NCBI GenBank assembly: GCA_050486285.1
Contig: JBJHCZ010000006.1
Coordinates: 1-64,000 of the forward strand
Direction of reading: 5' to 3'
DNA length: 64,000 nucleotides
Origin: JAITWN01 sp050486285
GTDB taxonomy: Bacteria > Pseudomonadota > Gammaproteobacteria > SZUA-140
In this document: positions 40,977 through 49,700 of the stretch, piece by piece
Layout: every line of letters starts with the position of its first letter
Position numbering within the stretch: the first letter of the stretch is position 1
Notes under the pieces: model-generated
What the model was told of the DNA's origin: nothing
The model's database searches: none
The model's input: only the letters and a program-made list of their open reading frames with translations
Translations under genes and position numbers: made by a program

Positions 40977-41795
40977 GTGGGGCACATGATGCGCCATGGA
41001 ATTTCCCGGCGACGGGCGTGCGCGCTGATCGGTGTGGCGAGATCGGCTTTGGGCTATGAATCGACACGCGAGCGGCAGGATGCGCCGGTGATCGAGGTCA
41101 TGCGGGAGCTGGCCCGGCAATACCCGCGTTACGGTTACCGGCGGATTCGGATCTTTCCCAAGCGGGAGGGTTTTGAGATGAGCACAGACCGCTGTCATCG
41201 CCTGTGGCGGCAGGCCGGTCTGCAGGTACCGCGCCGCAGGCCCCGGCGCCGCGTGGCAGGAAGCCGGTTGAGGCCAGTGCCGCCGGCGGCCCATAATCAC
41301 GTCTGGGCTTACGACTTCATCTTCGATGCCTGCGCCAATGGCCAGCAACTCAAATGCCTGACCGTGGTCGACGAATTCACGCGCGAGTGTCTGGCGATCG
41401 ATGTCGCCGGATCAATCCGGAGCCACCGGGTGATCGAAATTCTGTCCAAGCTCATCAGTGTGCACGGCACACCACGTTATCTGCGCTGTGACAACGGACC
41501 GGAGTTTGTCTCCCGGGCGATTCTCGAATGGATCGTCGGGGCCGGAATCAACACGGCTCACATCGATCCCGGTAAGCCGTGGCAGAATGGTACGGACGAA
41601 TCATTCAACGGCAAGTTTCGCGATGAGTGCCTGTCCATGGAATGGTTCCGATCCAGGGAGGAAGCCAAGGTGATCATCGAGATCTGGCGGAGGCATTACA
41701 ACGCCGTGCGTCCGCATTCGAGTCTTGGTTATCAGACTCCCAACGAGTTCAAGGCGGGGATTAAACAATCAACCCAACCGGGAGCCACGCCCTAA
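40977..41795 (+). CDS. IS3-family transposase OrfB (DDE integrase domain)
   Basis: This 272-aa catalytic subunit carries the DDE triad: HVWAYDFIFDAC (first Asp), LRCDNGPEFVS (second Asp) and NGTDESFNGKFRDE (Glu). A GTG at 40977 is the first start, but the frame is open back to the A-AAA slip site at 40944-40947. The active form is probably an OrfAB fusion made by -1 frameshifting. It looks intact, so the element may be active. Confidence 0.93.
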   Translation: MGHMMRHGISRRRACALIGVARSALGYESTRERQDAPVIEVMRELARQYPRYGYRRIRIFPKREGFEMSTDRCHRLWRQAGLQVPRRRPRRRVAGSRLRPVPPAAHNHVWAYDFIFDACANGQQLKCLTVVDEFTRECLAIDVAGSIRSHRVIEILSKLISVHGTPRYLRCDNGPEFVSRAILEWIVGAGINTAHIDPGKPWQNGTDESFNGKFRDECLSMEWFRSREEAKVIIEIWRRHYNAVRPHSSLGYQTPNEFKAGIKQSTQPGATP

Positions 41796-41884
41796 GTGGG
41801 CGGTGGCCCGAAGAATGCCGGCAGGTCAGCTTATCATCGGGAACATTGCGTCCAGAGGTAAAAATCCTTTCAAAATTACCAAAC

Positions 41885-42241
41885 TCAGGCCGCACGAATC
41901 TCGAAGCTCGTTGCTTTTGCCACCGGCCGCAGTTTTCCGTTTGTCTTCCTCAGCTCGACAAAGCCGTAACCGGACAAGGTCTTCAAGGTACGAGACAGGT
42001 TACCGGGTGTTCTCCCGGTGATTTCGGCCAGCTCCTGCAGGGATTCCGGCTCCTGTTCAGCGATCGCACGCAACAACGCCCGGTTCCTGTCGCTGAGCAC
42101 CTCGGCGACAGACCGCATCGAGGTAAACCAGACTTTGGGTTCGCCTCTTGCAGGTTTGTACCGGCCTTTGGCAATGGCGTAGATCCTTTCCCTGATTCGC
42201 TCTTGCGGCATGATGCCGATGATTACCCTTTTCATCATCAA
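41885..42241 (-). CDS. TumA-like HTH antitoxin (HVO_A0114-type DNA-binding protein)
   Basis: This 118-aa winged-helix protein has the HTH segment LQELAEITGRTPGNLSRTLK with a following wing (GYGFVELRKTNGKLRP). It matches MarR-like DNA-binding antitoxins that accompany TumE toxins. Its start overlaps the toxin stop by 4 bp, an arrangement in which the toxin gene comes first. It probably represses the pair at the palindrome 42615-42633. It is AT-richer than the photolyase next to it. Confidence 0.8.
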   Translation of the reverse strand: MMMKRVIIGIMPQERIRERIYAIAKGRYKPARGEPKVWFTSMRSVAEVLSDRNRALLRAIAEQEPESLQELAEITGRTPGNLSRTLKTLSGYGFVELRKTNGKLRPVAKATSFEIRAA

Positions 42242-42603
42242 TTACCTTTGATTTCTCTCAGAATCATGTCGACGTCCTGAAAGAAATCCTTCAGTAGCTG
42301 ATATGCGTTTGCAAACTCATATGTCGATGCGTCGCGCTGACCGTATTGGTGCCTGTGGTCAAACTTATGATCCTGACTATGTCTTCCGCGACGATTGGAT
42401 ACAACCGCATGGGCATTGTCGTAGCCGAGTATCCGCGTTCCGTCAGGATCATGCAGCGTGAGGCTGTATCTGATGCCATGCGGTCGCGCATCCGTTGACC
42501 CCTTCAGTTTTCGAACTTCGATCTTTACCCAGTAACCATCACCCTGGTCGATGATCTGACCATCAAGATCCAGCAATGTATCGAGACCGCCATCCTTGGC
42601 CAT
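42238..42603 (-). CDS. TumE-like toxin
   Basis: This 121-aa protein fits the TumE family (formerly DUF6516): DGYWVKIEVRKL, GIRYSLTLHDPDGTRILGYD and KFDHRHQYGQRD near the C-terminal third. The last, with its Asp/His cluster, is the likely active site. The mechanism of TumE is not well known to me; RNA cleavage is assumed. It is the promoter-proximal gene of the pair, directly downstream of a 19-bp palindrome. Confidence 0.82.
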   Translation of the reverse strand: MAKDGGLDTLLDLDGQIIDQGDGYWVKIEVRKLKGSTDARPHGIRYSLTLHDPDGTRILGYDNAHAVVSNRRGRHSQDHKFDHRHQYGQRDASTYEFANAYQLLKDFFQDVDMILREIKGN

Positions 42604-42614
42604 CGACGTTCCAT

Positions 42615-42633
42615 ATTATCATCTGATGATAAT
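42615..42633. promoter_or_regulatory. Palindromic operator of the TumE/TumA pair
   Basis: ATTATCATC-T-GATGATAAT is a perfect 19-bp palindrome 12-30 bp before the TumE start. Its position suits autorepression by the winged-helix antitoxin. Confidence 0.65.
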
Positions 42634-42742
42634 TTATATGCAACAGGCATCGAGACTGGCCAACCTGCCTGCATTCAATCCTGCACGATCTGTACAACGA
42701 CGCCAGCGGGAATATTTCTGAAATCAGCGTAGGCGCCATGGC

Positions 42743-44164
42743 TCAACTACCCTTCAGCCGCTTATACGCCTCTAATGCCACTTCTCTCCCCTCCTTCAAA
42801 TCCAACATCGCATCCGGATACGGATCATCTGGTCCGATCCCCCAACTCCGTGGCACCGCTTCAAAGAACGCTAGCGCGTCGGGATGCGCCTCACCATCAC
42901 CCCAACCGGAGATAAAGCGCCGCCGATATGCCCCGTCCGGATCGAACTTGTCCGCCTGCGTCGCCGGATTGAAGATGCGGAAGAACGGCGCGGCATCGGG
43001 GCCGGAGCCGGCGGTCCATTGCCAGCCGAGCGCGTTCGCGGCCGGGTCCCAGTCGATCAGGCAGTCGGCGAACCAGCGCTGGCCGATGCGCCAGTGCGTC
43101 ATCAGGTGTTTCGTCAGATAGCTCGCGACCAGCATGCGCACGCGATTGTGCATCGTGCCGGTGACATAGAGCTCGCGCATGCCGGCGTCGATGATCGGTT
43201 CGCCGGTCATCCCGCGGCGCCAGCGTTCGGCGTCGTCGTTGTCGCCGCGCCACGGGAAGCGGTCCCATTCGGGTCGCCAGTTCGCGTCAAGCAGGCGCGG
43301 CGTGTGCCAGGCCAGATGCCAGGCGAATTCGCGCCAGACCAGCTCCTTCAGAAATACTTCCGCGCCCTGTGCGCCGGCGTGCAATGCCTGCCATGCGGCA
43401 TGCCAGACCATGCGCGCGGAGATCTCGCCATATGCGAGGTTTTCGGACAATCGTGAAGTCGCCGCGAGATCGGGGCGGTCGCGGTCGCGCGCGTAATCGT
43501 GGAGCGGGCCGTCGAGGAAATCCGCGAGCCGCTTGCGCGCCGCGTCCTCGCCGACGCGGACGAAGCGACCGGCGACGGCGGCGCCGCGCTGCATCGCGGC
43601 GCCGAGCCGCCAGTCTGCGAGATCGTCCGATGCCGGCCATTGCGCGGGTGAGGGCAGCGACGTGACAGACGGCAACGGTGCGGCGATCTCGCGCGATGCC
43701 ACTGCACGCCAGAACGGGGTATAGACCTTGTAAGCACCGCCGCTGCCGGTCTCCACCGACCATGGCTCGTGCAGCAGAAAGCCGGGGTGCGTGCTGTAAT
43801 CGATGCCGTCCGCGGCGAGCGCATGGCCGAGCGTCCGGTCGGCTTCCACGGTCTCGCGTAAATAATATCGGGAGGCATGTAGCTCGCGCGCGCCGGTCTC
43901 GCGCGCGAGCGCGCGCAGCACGTCGAGTGGCTCGCCGCGCCGCAGGATCAGGTCGCTGCCGAGGGCGCGCAGATGTCGTTGCAGTTCGGCCAGCGCAAGC
44001 CCGAGCCGCCACTTCGGCGCCGCGCCGAGCGCTTCGGTTGCGCGATCAAGGATGAACAGCGGGATCACCGGCGCGCCGGAGGCGCCGGCGGCCCGGAGAC
44101 CGGGATGATCGCCGAGCCGCAGGTCGCGGCGAAAGCGGAACAGCACGGGGCGCTGTGTCATCAA
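42743..44164 (-). CDS. phrB: Deoxyribodipyrimidine photolyase
   Basis: This 473-aa flavoprotein repairs pyrimidine dimers with light. The N-terminal antenna domain begins VLFRFRRDLRLGDHPGL. The FAD domain shows GAEVFLKELVWREFAWHLAW, WRRGMTGEPIIDAGMRELYVTG and MHNRVRMLVASYLTKHL, then WFADCLIDWDPAANALGWQW. Length is normal for class I CPD photolyase. It probably lies just outside the defence island, as composition returns to GC-rich. Confidence 0.96.
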   Translation of the reverse strand: MMTQRPVLFRFRRDLRLGDHPGLRAAGASGAPVIPLFILDRATEALGAAPKWRLGLALAELQRHLRALGSDLILRRGEPLDVLRALARETGARELHASRYYLRETVEADRTLGHALAADGIDYSTHPGFLLHEPWSVETGSGGAYKVYTPFWRAVASREIAAPLPSVTSLPSPAQWPASDDLADWRLGAAMQRGAAVAGRFVRVGEDAARKRLADFLDGPLHDYARDRDRPDLAATSRLSENLAYGEISARMVWHAAWQALHAGAQGAEVFLKELVWREFAWHLAWHTPRLLDANWRPEWDRFPWRGDNDDAERWRRGMTGEPIIDAGMRELYVTGTMHNRVRMLVASYLTKHLMTHWRIGQRWFADCLIDWDPAANALGWQWTAGSGPDAAPFFRIFNPATQADKFDPDGAYRRRFISGWGDGEAHPDALAFFEAVPRSWGIGPDDPYPDAMLDLKEGREVALEAYKRLKGS

Positions 44165-44270
44165 TCTCTCCGCTGATCAGCCGCCGGTGTCCGGATCGTC
44201 CATCCGCTGATATTATCCGATTCGTTCCGCGTTTGTTTCGCGCAGCCTGCTGATACTTTGAGACCACGGC

Positions 44271-45983
44271 ATGCACTCCGCATCGCACAAGCAACGGCCT
44301 TCGCGCGCGCGCCCGGCATGCCGTTTCGCGCTGCTGCTGATCGTCTGCCTGCTGCCGCTCGCGGCCTCTGCCGACTGCCCGACCACCGGCCTGACGCCGA
44401 TCGCGGCACTGAAGGGCGCGGCCGGCGACGCCCTGCAGGGCCAGCGGGTCACGGTGCGCGGCGTCGTCACCGGCGACTTTCGCGGCGAGGACCGGCTGCG
44501 CGGCTTCTGGCTGCAAGCGGGCGCGAACGGCGATGAACCGCCGGCCGGCATCTTCGTATTCACGCCCGAGCAGGCGCGCGACGCGGCGCCGGTCGCGCCG
44601 GGCGTCGAGCTCGCGGTGCGCGCGCGGGCCGGGGAGTTTCGCGGCCTGCGCCAGCTCGCCCGCGTCGAGCAGGTCACGGTCTGCGACCGACCCGGCCTGC
44701 CGGCGCCGGTGTCCTTGCCGTTCCCGCCCGTTGCGCCTTCGGCGCTCGAGGCCTATGAAGGCCTGTATGTCCGCCTCGACACGCCGCTGACCGTCAGCGG
44801 CCATCATGAGCTCGCGCGTTTCGGCAGCCTGACGCTGTCGGCCGGCGGGCGGCTGTTCCGCCCGACCAATGCCGCCGACGGCAGCGCGGAGGACAACGAG
44901 CGCCGTCGCCTCGTGCTCGACGACGGCAGCTACCAGGCAAACCCGCGGCCGCTGCCGTATCTCGATCGCGACGGCACGCGGCGCGTCGGCAGTGAAGTCA
45001 CCGCCGCGAGCGGCATCCTGACTCACGCCTTCGGCGCGTGGCGGCTGCATCCGCTCGACACGGCGCAGGTGCGCTTCCGCGACGCGAACCCGCGTCCGCC
45101 GCCGCCGGCGCGCGGCGACGGCGCGCGCATCGCGGGCTTCAATGTCGAGAATTATTTCCTCACCCCGGGCCGCCGCGGCGCGGCGAACGCGCGCGAGCTC
45201 GATGCACAGCGCGCGCGGCTCTCCGCGGTCGCCGCCGGACTCGGCGCCGACCTGATCGGTCTGATCGAGGTCGAGAACCGGCCTGCGGCGGTCGCCGATC
45301 TCGCGCGCCGGCTCGGCGAGGCGGCCGGCGTCGACGGCGGCTATCGTCACTTCGAACTCGACCGGCCGGTCGGCGCCGATGCGATCCGCGTGATGTTGGC
45401 CTGGGATCCCCGCCGCGTGACGCTGCTCGCGGGACCGTTCATCGACGACGATCCGGTCCATCATCGTCCGCCGGTCGCGGGCCACTTTCGAGGCACTGAC
45501 GACGGCCCGGGCAAGCTCGTCGTCGTGATCCATCACAAGGCCAAGTCCGGTTGTCCGTCGAGCGGCGACGTCGATCGCGGTCAGGGCTGCTGGAACGAGC
45601 GGCGCACCGCGCAGTCGCGGGCGCTGGCGCGGTTTCTCGCGCGGCTCACGGACCAGACCGGGACCGATCGCGTGCTGATCGTCGGCGACATCAACAGCTA
45701 CGGCGACGAGGACCCGGTGCGGGTGTTGCGCGAAGCGGGATACATCGATCTCGTCGCCGATCGCCTGCCGGAGGCGTCACGCTACAGCTATGTCTTCCAG
45801 GGGGAGTCGGGTTATCTCGACGGCGCGCTCGCCAGCCGGGCGCTCGCGGCGGCGGTCGACGGCGTCGCGTTCTGGCACGTCAATGCGGACGAATTGCCGG
45901 AGCTGCATGAAGTCAACCGCCGGCGCGCGGCCGGGCCGTGGCGGTCATCGGATCATGATCCGGTGGTGGCCGACCTGAATTAA
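44271..45983 (+). CDS. Secreted ExeM/NucH-like endonuclease
   Basis: This 570-aa protein has a signal peptide (about 1-35), an OB-fold-like domain (about 60-250) and a C-terminal endonuclease/exonuclease/phosphatase domain. Marks are GFNVENYFLTPGRRG, LIGLIEVENRPAA (metal Glu), VIHHKAKSGCPSSGD, LIVGDINSYGDEDP and SSDHDPVVADLN. These are typical of ExeM/NucH extracellular nucleases that take up or destroy DNA. The last four codons and the stop are part of a 35-bp inverted repeat shared with the convergent DUF2237 gene. Confidence 0.93.
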   Translation: MHSASHKQRPSRARPACRFALLLIVCLLPLAASADCPTTGLTPIAALKGAAGDALQGQRVTVRGVVTGDFRGEDRLRGFWLQAGANGDEPPAGIFVFTPEQARDAAPVAPGVELAVRARAGEFRGLRQLARVEQVTVCDRPGLPAPVSLPFPPVAPSALEAYEGLYVRLDTPLTVSGHHELARFGSLTLSAGGRLFRPTNAADGSAEDNERRRLVLDDGSYQANPRPLPYLDRDGTRRVGSEVTAASGILTHAFGAWRLHPLDTAQVRFRDANPRPPPPARGDGARIAGFNVENYFLTPGRRGAANARELDAQRARLSAVAAGLGADLIGLIEVENRPAAVADLARRLGEAAGVDGGYRHFELDRPVGADAIRVMLAWDPRRVTLLAGPFIDDDPVHHRPPVAGHFRGTDDGPGKLVVVIHHKAKSGCPSSGDVDRGQGCWNERRTAQSRALARFLARLTDQTGTDRVLIVGDINSYGDEDPVRVLREAGYIDLVADRLPEASRYSYVFQGESGYLDGALASRALAAAVDGVAFWHVNADELPELHEVNRRRAAGPWRSSDHDPVVADLN

Positions 45984-46075
45984 ATGGGGTCAGAGTCGAT
46001 TTATCTGGCAGAACCCTGACATGCTCCGATGCGTTCCGAATAAATCGACTCTGACCCCATTTAATTCAGGTCGGC
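45969..46075. repeat. Fold-back element spanning both ends of convergent genes
   Basis: Perfect 35-bp arms (45969-46003 and 46041-46075) enclose a 37-nt loop. Each arm includes GCCGACCTGAATTAA, so the two convergent genes end with identical codons (Ala-Asp-Leu-Asn-stop). The arm then continues with the family motif TGGGGTCAGAGTCG. It can act as a bidirectional terminator. Confidence 0.92.
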
Positions 46076-46438
46076 GGCGTACTGGCGCAGCAATTCGAGC
46101 GGCACGATCTCGAGCGCGCGACGGTGGGTCGATTTCAGCAAGACCTTCGGCGCCATGCCCTGGGCGTGGGCCTCGAGCCAGCGGCCGGCGCACAGGCACC
46201 AGCGATCGCCGGGCCGCACGCCGGGGAAATTGAAGTCAGGGATCGGCGTGCTGAGGTCATTGCCGCGGAAACGCGAGTATTCGAGAAACTCCGCGGTCGC
46301 GAGGATGCAGACGGTATGCGAGCCGGTATCGTCGTCGCTGGTGTTGCAGCAACCGTCGCGAAAAAACCCGGTCAGGGGACGATCGCTGCAGGTCTCGAGC
46401 GGCTCGCCGTACACATTGACTGATTCATCGATTTCCAT
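46061..46438 (-). CDS. DUF2237 family protein
   Basis: This 125-aa protein has the DUF2237 pattern: VNVYGEPLETCSDRPLTGFF, GCCNTSDDDTGSHTVC, GNDLSTPIPDFNFPGVRPGD and RWCLCAGRWLEA. The conserved cysteines suggest metal or redox chemistry, but no function is known. Length is typical. Its last four codons are identical to those of the nuclease gene because both lie in the arms of the inverted repeat at 45969-46075. Confidence 0.9.
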   Translation of the reverse strand: MEIDESVNVYGEPLETCSDRPLTGFFRDGCCNTSDDDTGSHTVCILATAEFLEYSRFRGNDLSTPIPDFNFPGVRPGDRWCLCAGRWLEAHAQGMAPKVLLKSTHRRALEIVPLELLRQYAADLN

Positions 46439-46478
46439 GGCAGTATTATAGGGCCGAACGGGAAGGATGATACAGGCA

Positions 46479-46754
46479 ATGTGGCAGCTCTACATGATTC
46501 GCTGCGCTGACGGCTCGCTGTACACCGGCATCACGACCGACGTGCCGCGGCGGCTCGGCGAACATGCGGCCGGCAACGGCGCGGCGGCGAAGTACCTGCG
46601 CGGCCGCGCCCCGCTGACGTTGGCCTGGTGCTGCACGGTCGGCTCGCGCGCCGACGCGCTGCGCGTCGAGCGCAGGGTCAAGAAACTGGGGAAACCGGAC
46701 AAGGAACGCCTCGTCGCCGGGGAACGCAGTCTCGCCGAGCTCGGCCTGCTGTAA
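46479..46754 (+). CDS. GIY-YIG nuclease family protein
   Basis: This 91-aa single-domain protein has WQLYMIRCADGSLYTGITTD (the GIY-YIG strands, here YMI and YTG), the Arg in DVPRRLGEH, and a C-terminal VERRVKKLGKPDKERLV. It matches the stand-alone YhbQ/UPF0213-type group, thought to act on damaged or branched DNA. The start at 46479 is the family start; 46467 adds four residues. It ends one base before the convergent GGDEF-EAL gene stops. Confidence 0.92.
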   Translation: MWQLYMIRCADGSLYTGITTDVPRRLGEHAAGNGAAAKYLRGRAPLTLAWCCTVGSRADALRVERRVKKLGKPDKERLVAGERSLAELGLL

Positions 46755-49700
46755 TCAGCCGGTGCCGGCCCGGCGGCGGCTGAACAATGCCGCGAACTCC
46801 CTGGCGGGCAGGGCCTCGCTGGCGATGAAGCCCTGATACAGGTCGCAGCCGTTGCGGCGCAGGAAGGCGAGCTGCTCCGGTGTCTCGACACCCTCGGCCA
46901 GCACCTTGAACCCCAGCGCGTGCCCCATCGCGATGATCGCGAGCGTGATCTCGGCATCGTCGGTGTCGCGCGGGATGTCCTTGATGAAACCCTTGTAGAT
47001 CTTCAGCACGTCGAGCGGGAAGCGCTTGAGGTAGGCAAGCGAAGAATAGCCGGTGCCGAAGTCGTCGATCGCGAGGCGCACGCCCTGCTCGCGCAGCGTT
47101 TGCAACACCGCGACGGCCTCCTCCTCGCGCGTCATCAGCACGCCCTCGGTCAGTTCGAGCTCGAGGTTTCCGGGCGGGAATCCGCTCTGTTCGAGGGCCT
47201 CCGCGACCAGCGCGCCGATGTCGCCATGGTGGAACTGGTGGGGCGACAGATTGACCGCAAGCCTCATCGGCGGCAGGCCCTGGGCGATCCAGGCGCTGCC
47301 CTGACGGCAGGCCTCCTTCAATACCCAGGCGCCGATCTCGCCGATCAGGCCGGTCTCCTCGGCCACCGGGATGAACTCGGCCGGCGGTATCAGGCCGCGC
47401 TGCGGATGCTCCCAGCGAATCAGCGCCTCGGCGCCGATGATGCGATCGCTGTGGATGTCGAGCTGCGGCTGATAGTAGACCTGCAGTTCCTGCTGGAGGA
47501 TCGCGCGGCGCAGGCGGGCGTCGAGTTCGATGCGGGCGCGCGCGGCGACCGTCAACTCATCGGAGAAGTGGCGGATACAGCCGCGGCCGTCGGCCTTGGC
47601 GCGATAGAGCGCGGCATCGGCGTGCTGCAGCAGCACCTCCGCCGCCTGTCCGTGTTCGGGATAAAGACTGATACCGACGCTGGCGCCGATGCGAACCTCG
47701 GCACCGTTGCCGAGCCGGCAGGGCTCGCTCAGCGCGTTGATGATCTCGCGGGCGACACGTTCGGCGTCGACCGGATGCGCCAGATGGGCGAGCAGCAGCG
47801 CGAACTCGTCGCCGCCGAGGCGGGCGACGGTGTCGATGCCGCGCAGGCGGCTGGTCAGGCGCTGCGCGACCTGTTGCAAGACCTCGTCGCCGGCGACATG
47901 GCCGTAGCTGTCATTGACGTCCTTGAAGCGGTCGAGATCGAGCATCAGCAACGCGATGCGTCCGCGATCGCGGCGCGCGATCTCGAGACTGTGCTCGAGG
48001 CGCGACAACATCAGCAGACGATTCGGCAGCCCGGTGAGGGCATCGTGATGGGCGAGGAATTCGAGCTTGGCCTCCGAATCCTTGAGGCGGGAGATGTTCG
48101 TGAACACGCCGACATAACCGGTCAGATTGCCGCCGCCGTCTCGCAGCGCATTGATGCTGAGCAACGCCGGAAACAGCTCGCCGCCCTTGCGCCTGTCCCA
48201 GATCTCTCCCTGCCAGTTACCGGTGGCCTTGATCGAGCGCCACATCGCGGCATAGAACCCGCGCTTGTTGCGGCCCGAGCGTATCAGCGTCGGCGTCTGT
48301 CCGAGGAGTTCCTCCTCGCTGTAGCCGCTCATCTCGCAGAAGGCGCGATTGACCATCGTGATCCGCCGCCTTGCGTCGGTGACCATGATGCCCTCGCGCG
48401 TACTCTCGAACACCGTTGCTGCCTGACGCAGGCGTTCCTGGTCCTGCTTCTGATCGGTGATGTCGAGCGAAGTGCCGATCACAAATACCAGACGCCCCGA
48501 TTCGTCGCGGATCAGTTCGGTACGCTCGCGCATCCAGCGTACCTCGCCGTCGACCAGGATGCGGTGCTCGATGTCGTAGGCGCCGCCCTGTTCGGCCTTC
48601 TGCCAGGCATCGCGGACATAATCGAGGTCATCCGGATGGACGGTGGTGAAAAAGGTGTCGTAGCTCAGCGGCGTACCCGGCTCGACGCCGAACAGGCGGT
48701 AACATTCGGCCGACCATTCCATACGGTCGTTGACGAGGTCGAGCGACCAGCTGCCGACCCGGGCGACGGCCTGGGCGCGATTGAGATCGGCCTCGCGTTC
48801 CCTGAGCGCCAGCTCGTTATGCTTGCGCGCGGTGATGTCCTGCATCGTCGCGATCAGAAACTCGATGCTGCCGTCGCGGCGGCGCACGCCCTGGACATTG
48901 ACGATTGCAGCGATCGCCCCGCCGTCGTCGCGCAAGACGCGGATTTCATGCTGATAACCTTCCGAGGACTTGTTCAGCACGGCTTCCAGATTCGCCGACT
49001 CGGTAGCGCGGTCGTCCGGATGAATGATGCGGTCCCATTCGGTGGTGATCAGCGTCTCCCGCGAGCAACCGAGCGTCGCACACAGCTGATCGTTGACATG
49101 GAGGGGGCGGCGCGTGGCCGGATCGATGATCGCCATGCCGATGAAGGGCATGTCATAGAAGCGACGCAACAGGCGGTCGCGCTCATCGGCCTCGGCGCGC
49201 AATGCGCGCCGATGACTGAGTCCCTGACGGCGCCACAGCAGGGCGACGACGGCGGTGACGCAGACGATCACGAACACGGCGACGACACTGATCCAGAAGA
49301 TCAGCTGCTGCAACGGTTCCATCACCTCGGTGCGGTCGATCTTCGCGACCAGATGCCAGTTCGTCCCCGCAATCGGCCGCGTCGCCGCCAGCACCGGGAT
49401 GCCGCGATAATCGACGCCGGCCATCGTCAGCGGGCGCTCGGCCCGGATCGACGCCGCCGCCGGCAGGTCGGAGCTGTCGAGCGGATGGCGATAGTCGAGT
49501 ACGGCATCGCCGAGATGGCGCAGCCGGTTCAGGTACAGCACATTGTCGCCGTCCCGGCGCGCGAGGAAGCTCTCGGCGCTCGGACTCCCCGTCGGCCAGT
49601 TCTGTACCAGCGGGAACAGGAACTGCTCGACCGGGGTATGGACGATGATGGCGCCGATCACGATCGGCTCACTGTCAGCGCCCCGGCGCACCAGCGGCAC

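Larger units (their letters stand above)
40621..41828 (+). mobile_element. IS3-family insertion sequence (IS407-like), 1208 bp
   Basis: The ends are imperfect inverted repeats: TGACCTGCCTGCCCC on the left and TGACCTGCCGGCATT on the right (read inward), both continuing to a GGxCCAC block. The element carries orfA and orfB in the IS3 arrangement. The flanking 4-mers (TTAG and GCTT) do not match, so no target duplication is evident. It sits between the restriction genes and the TumE/TumA pair. Confidence 0.9.
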
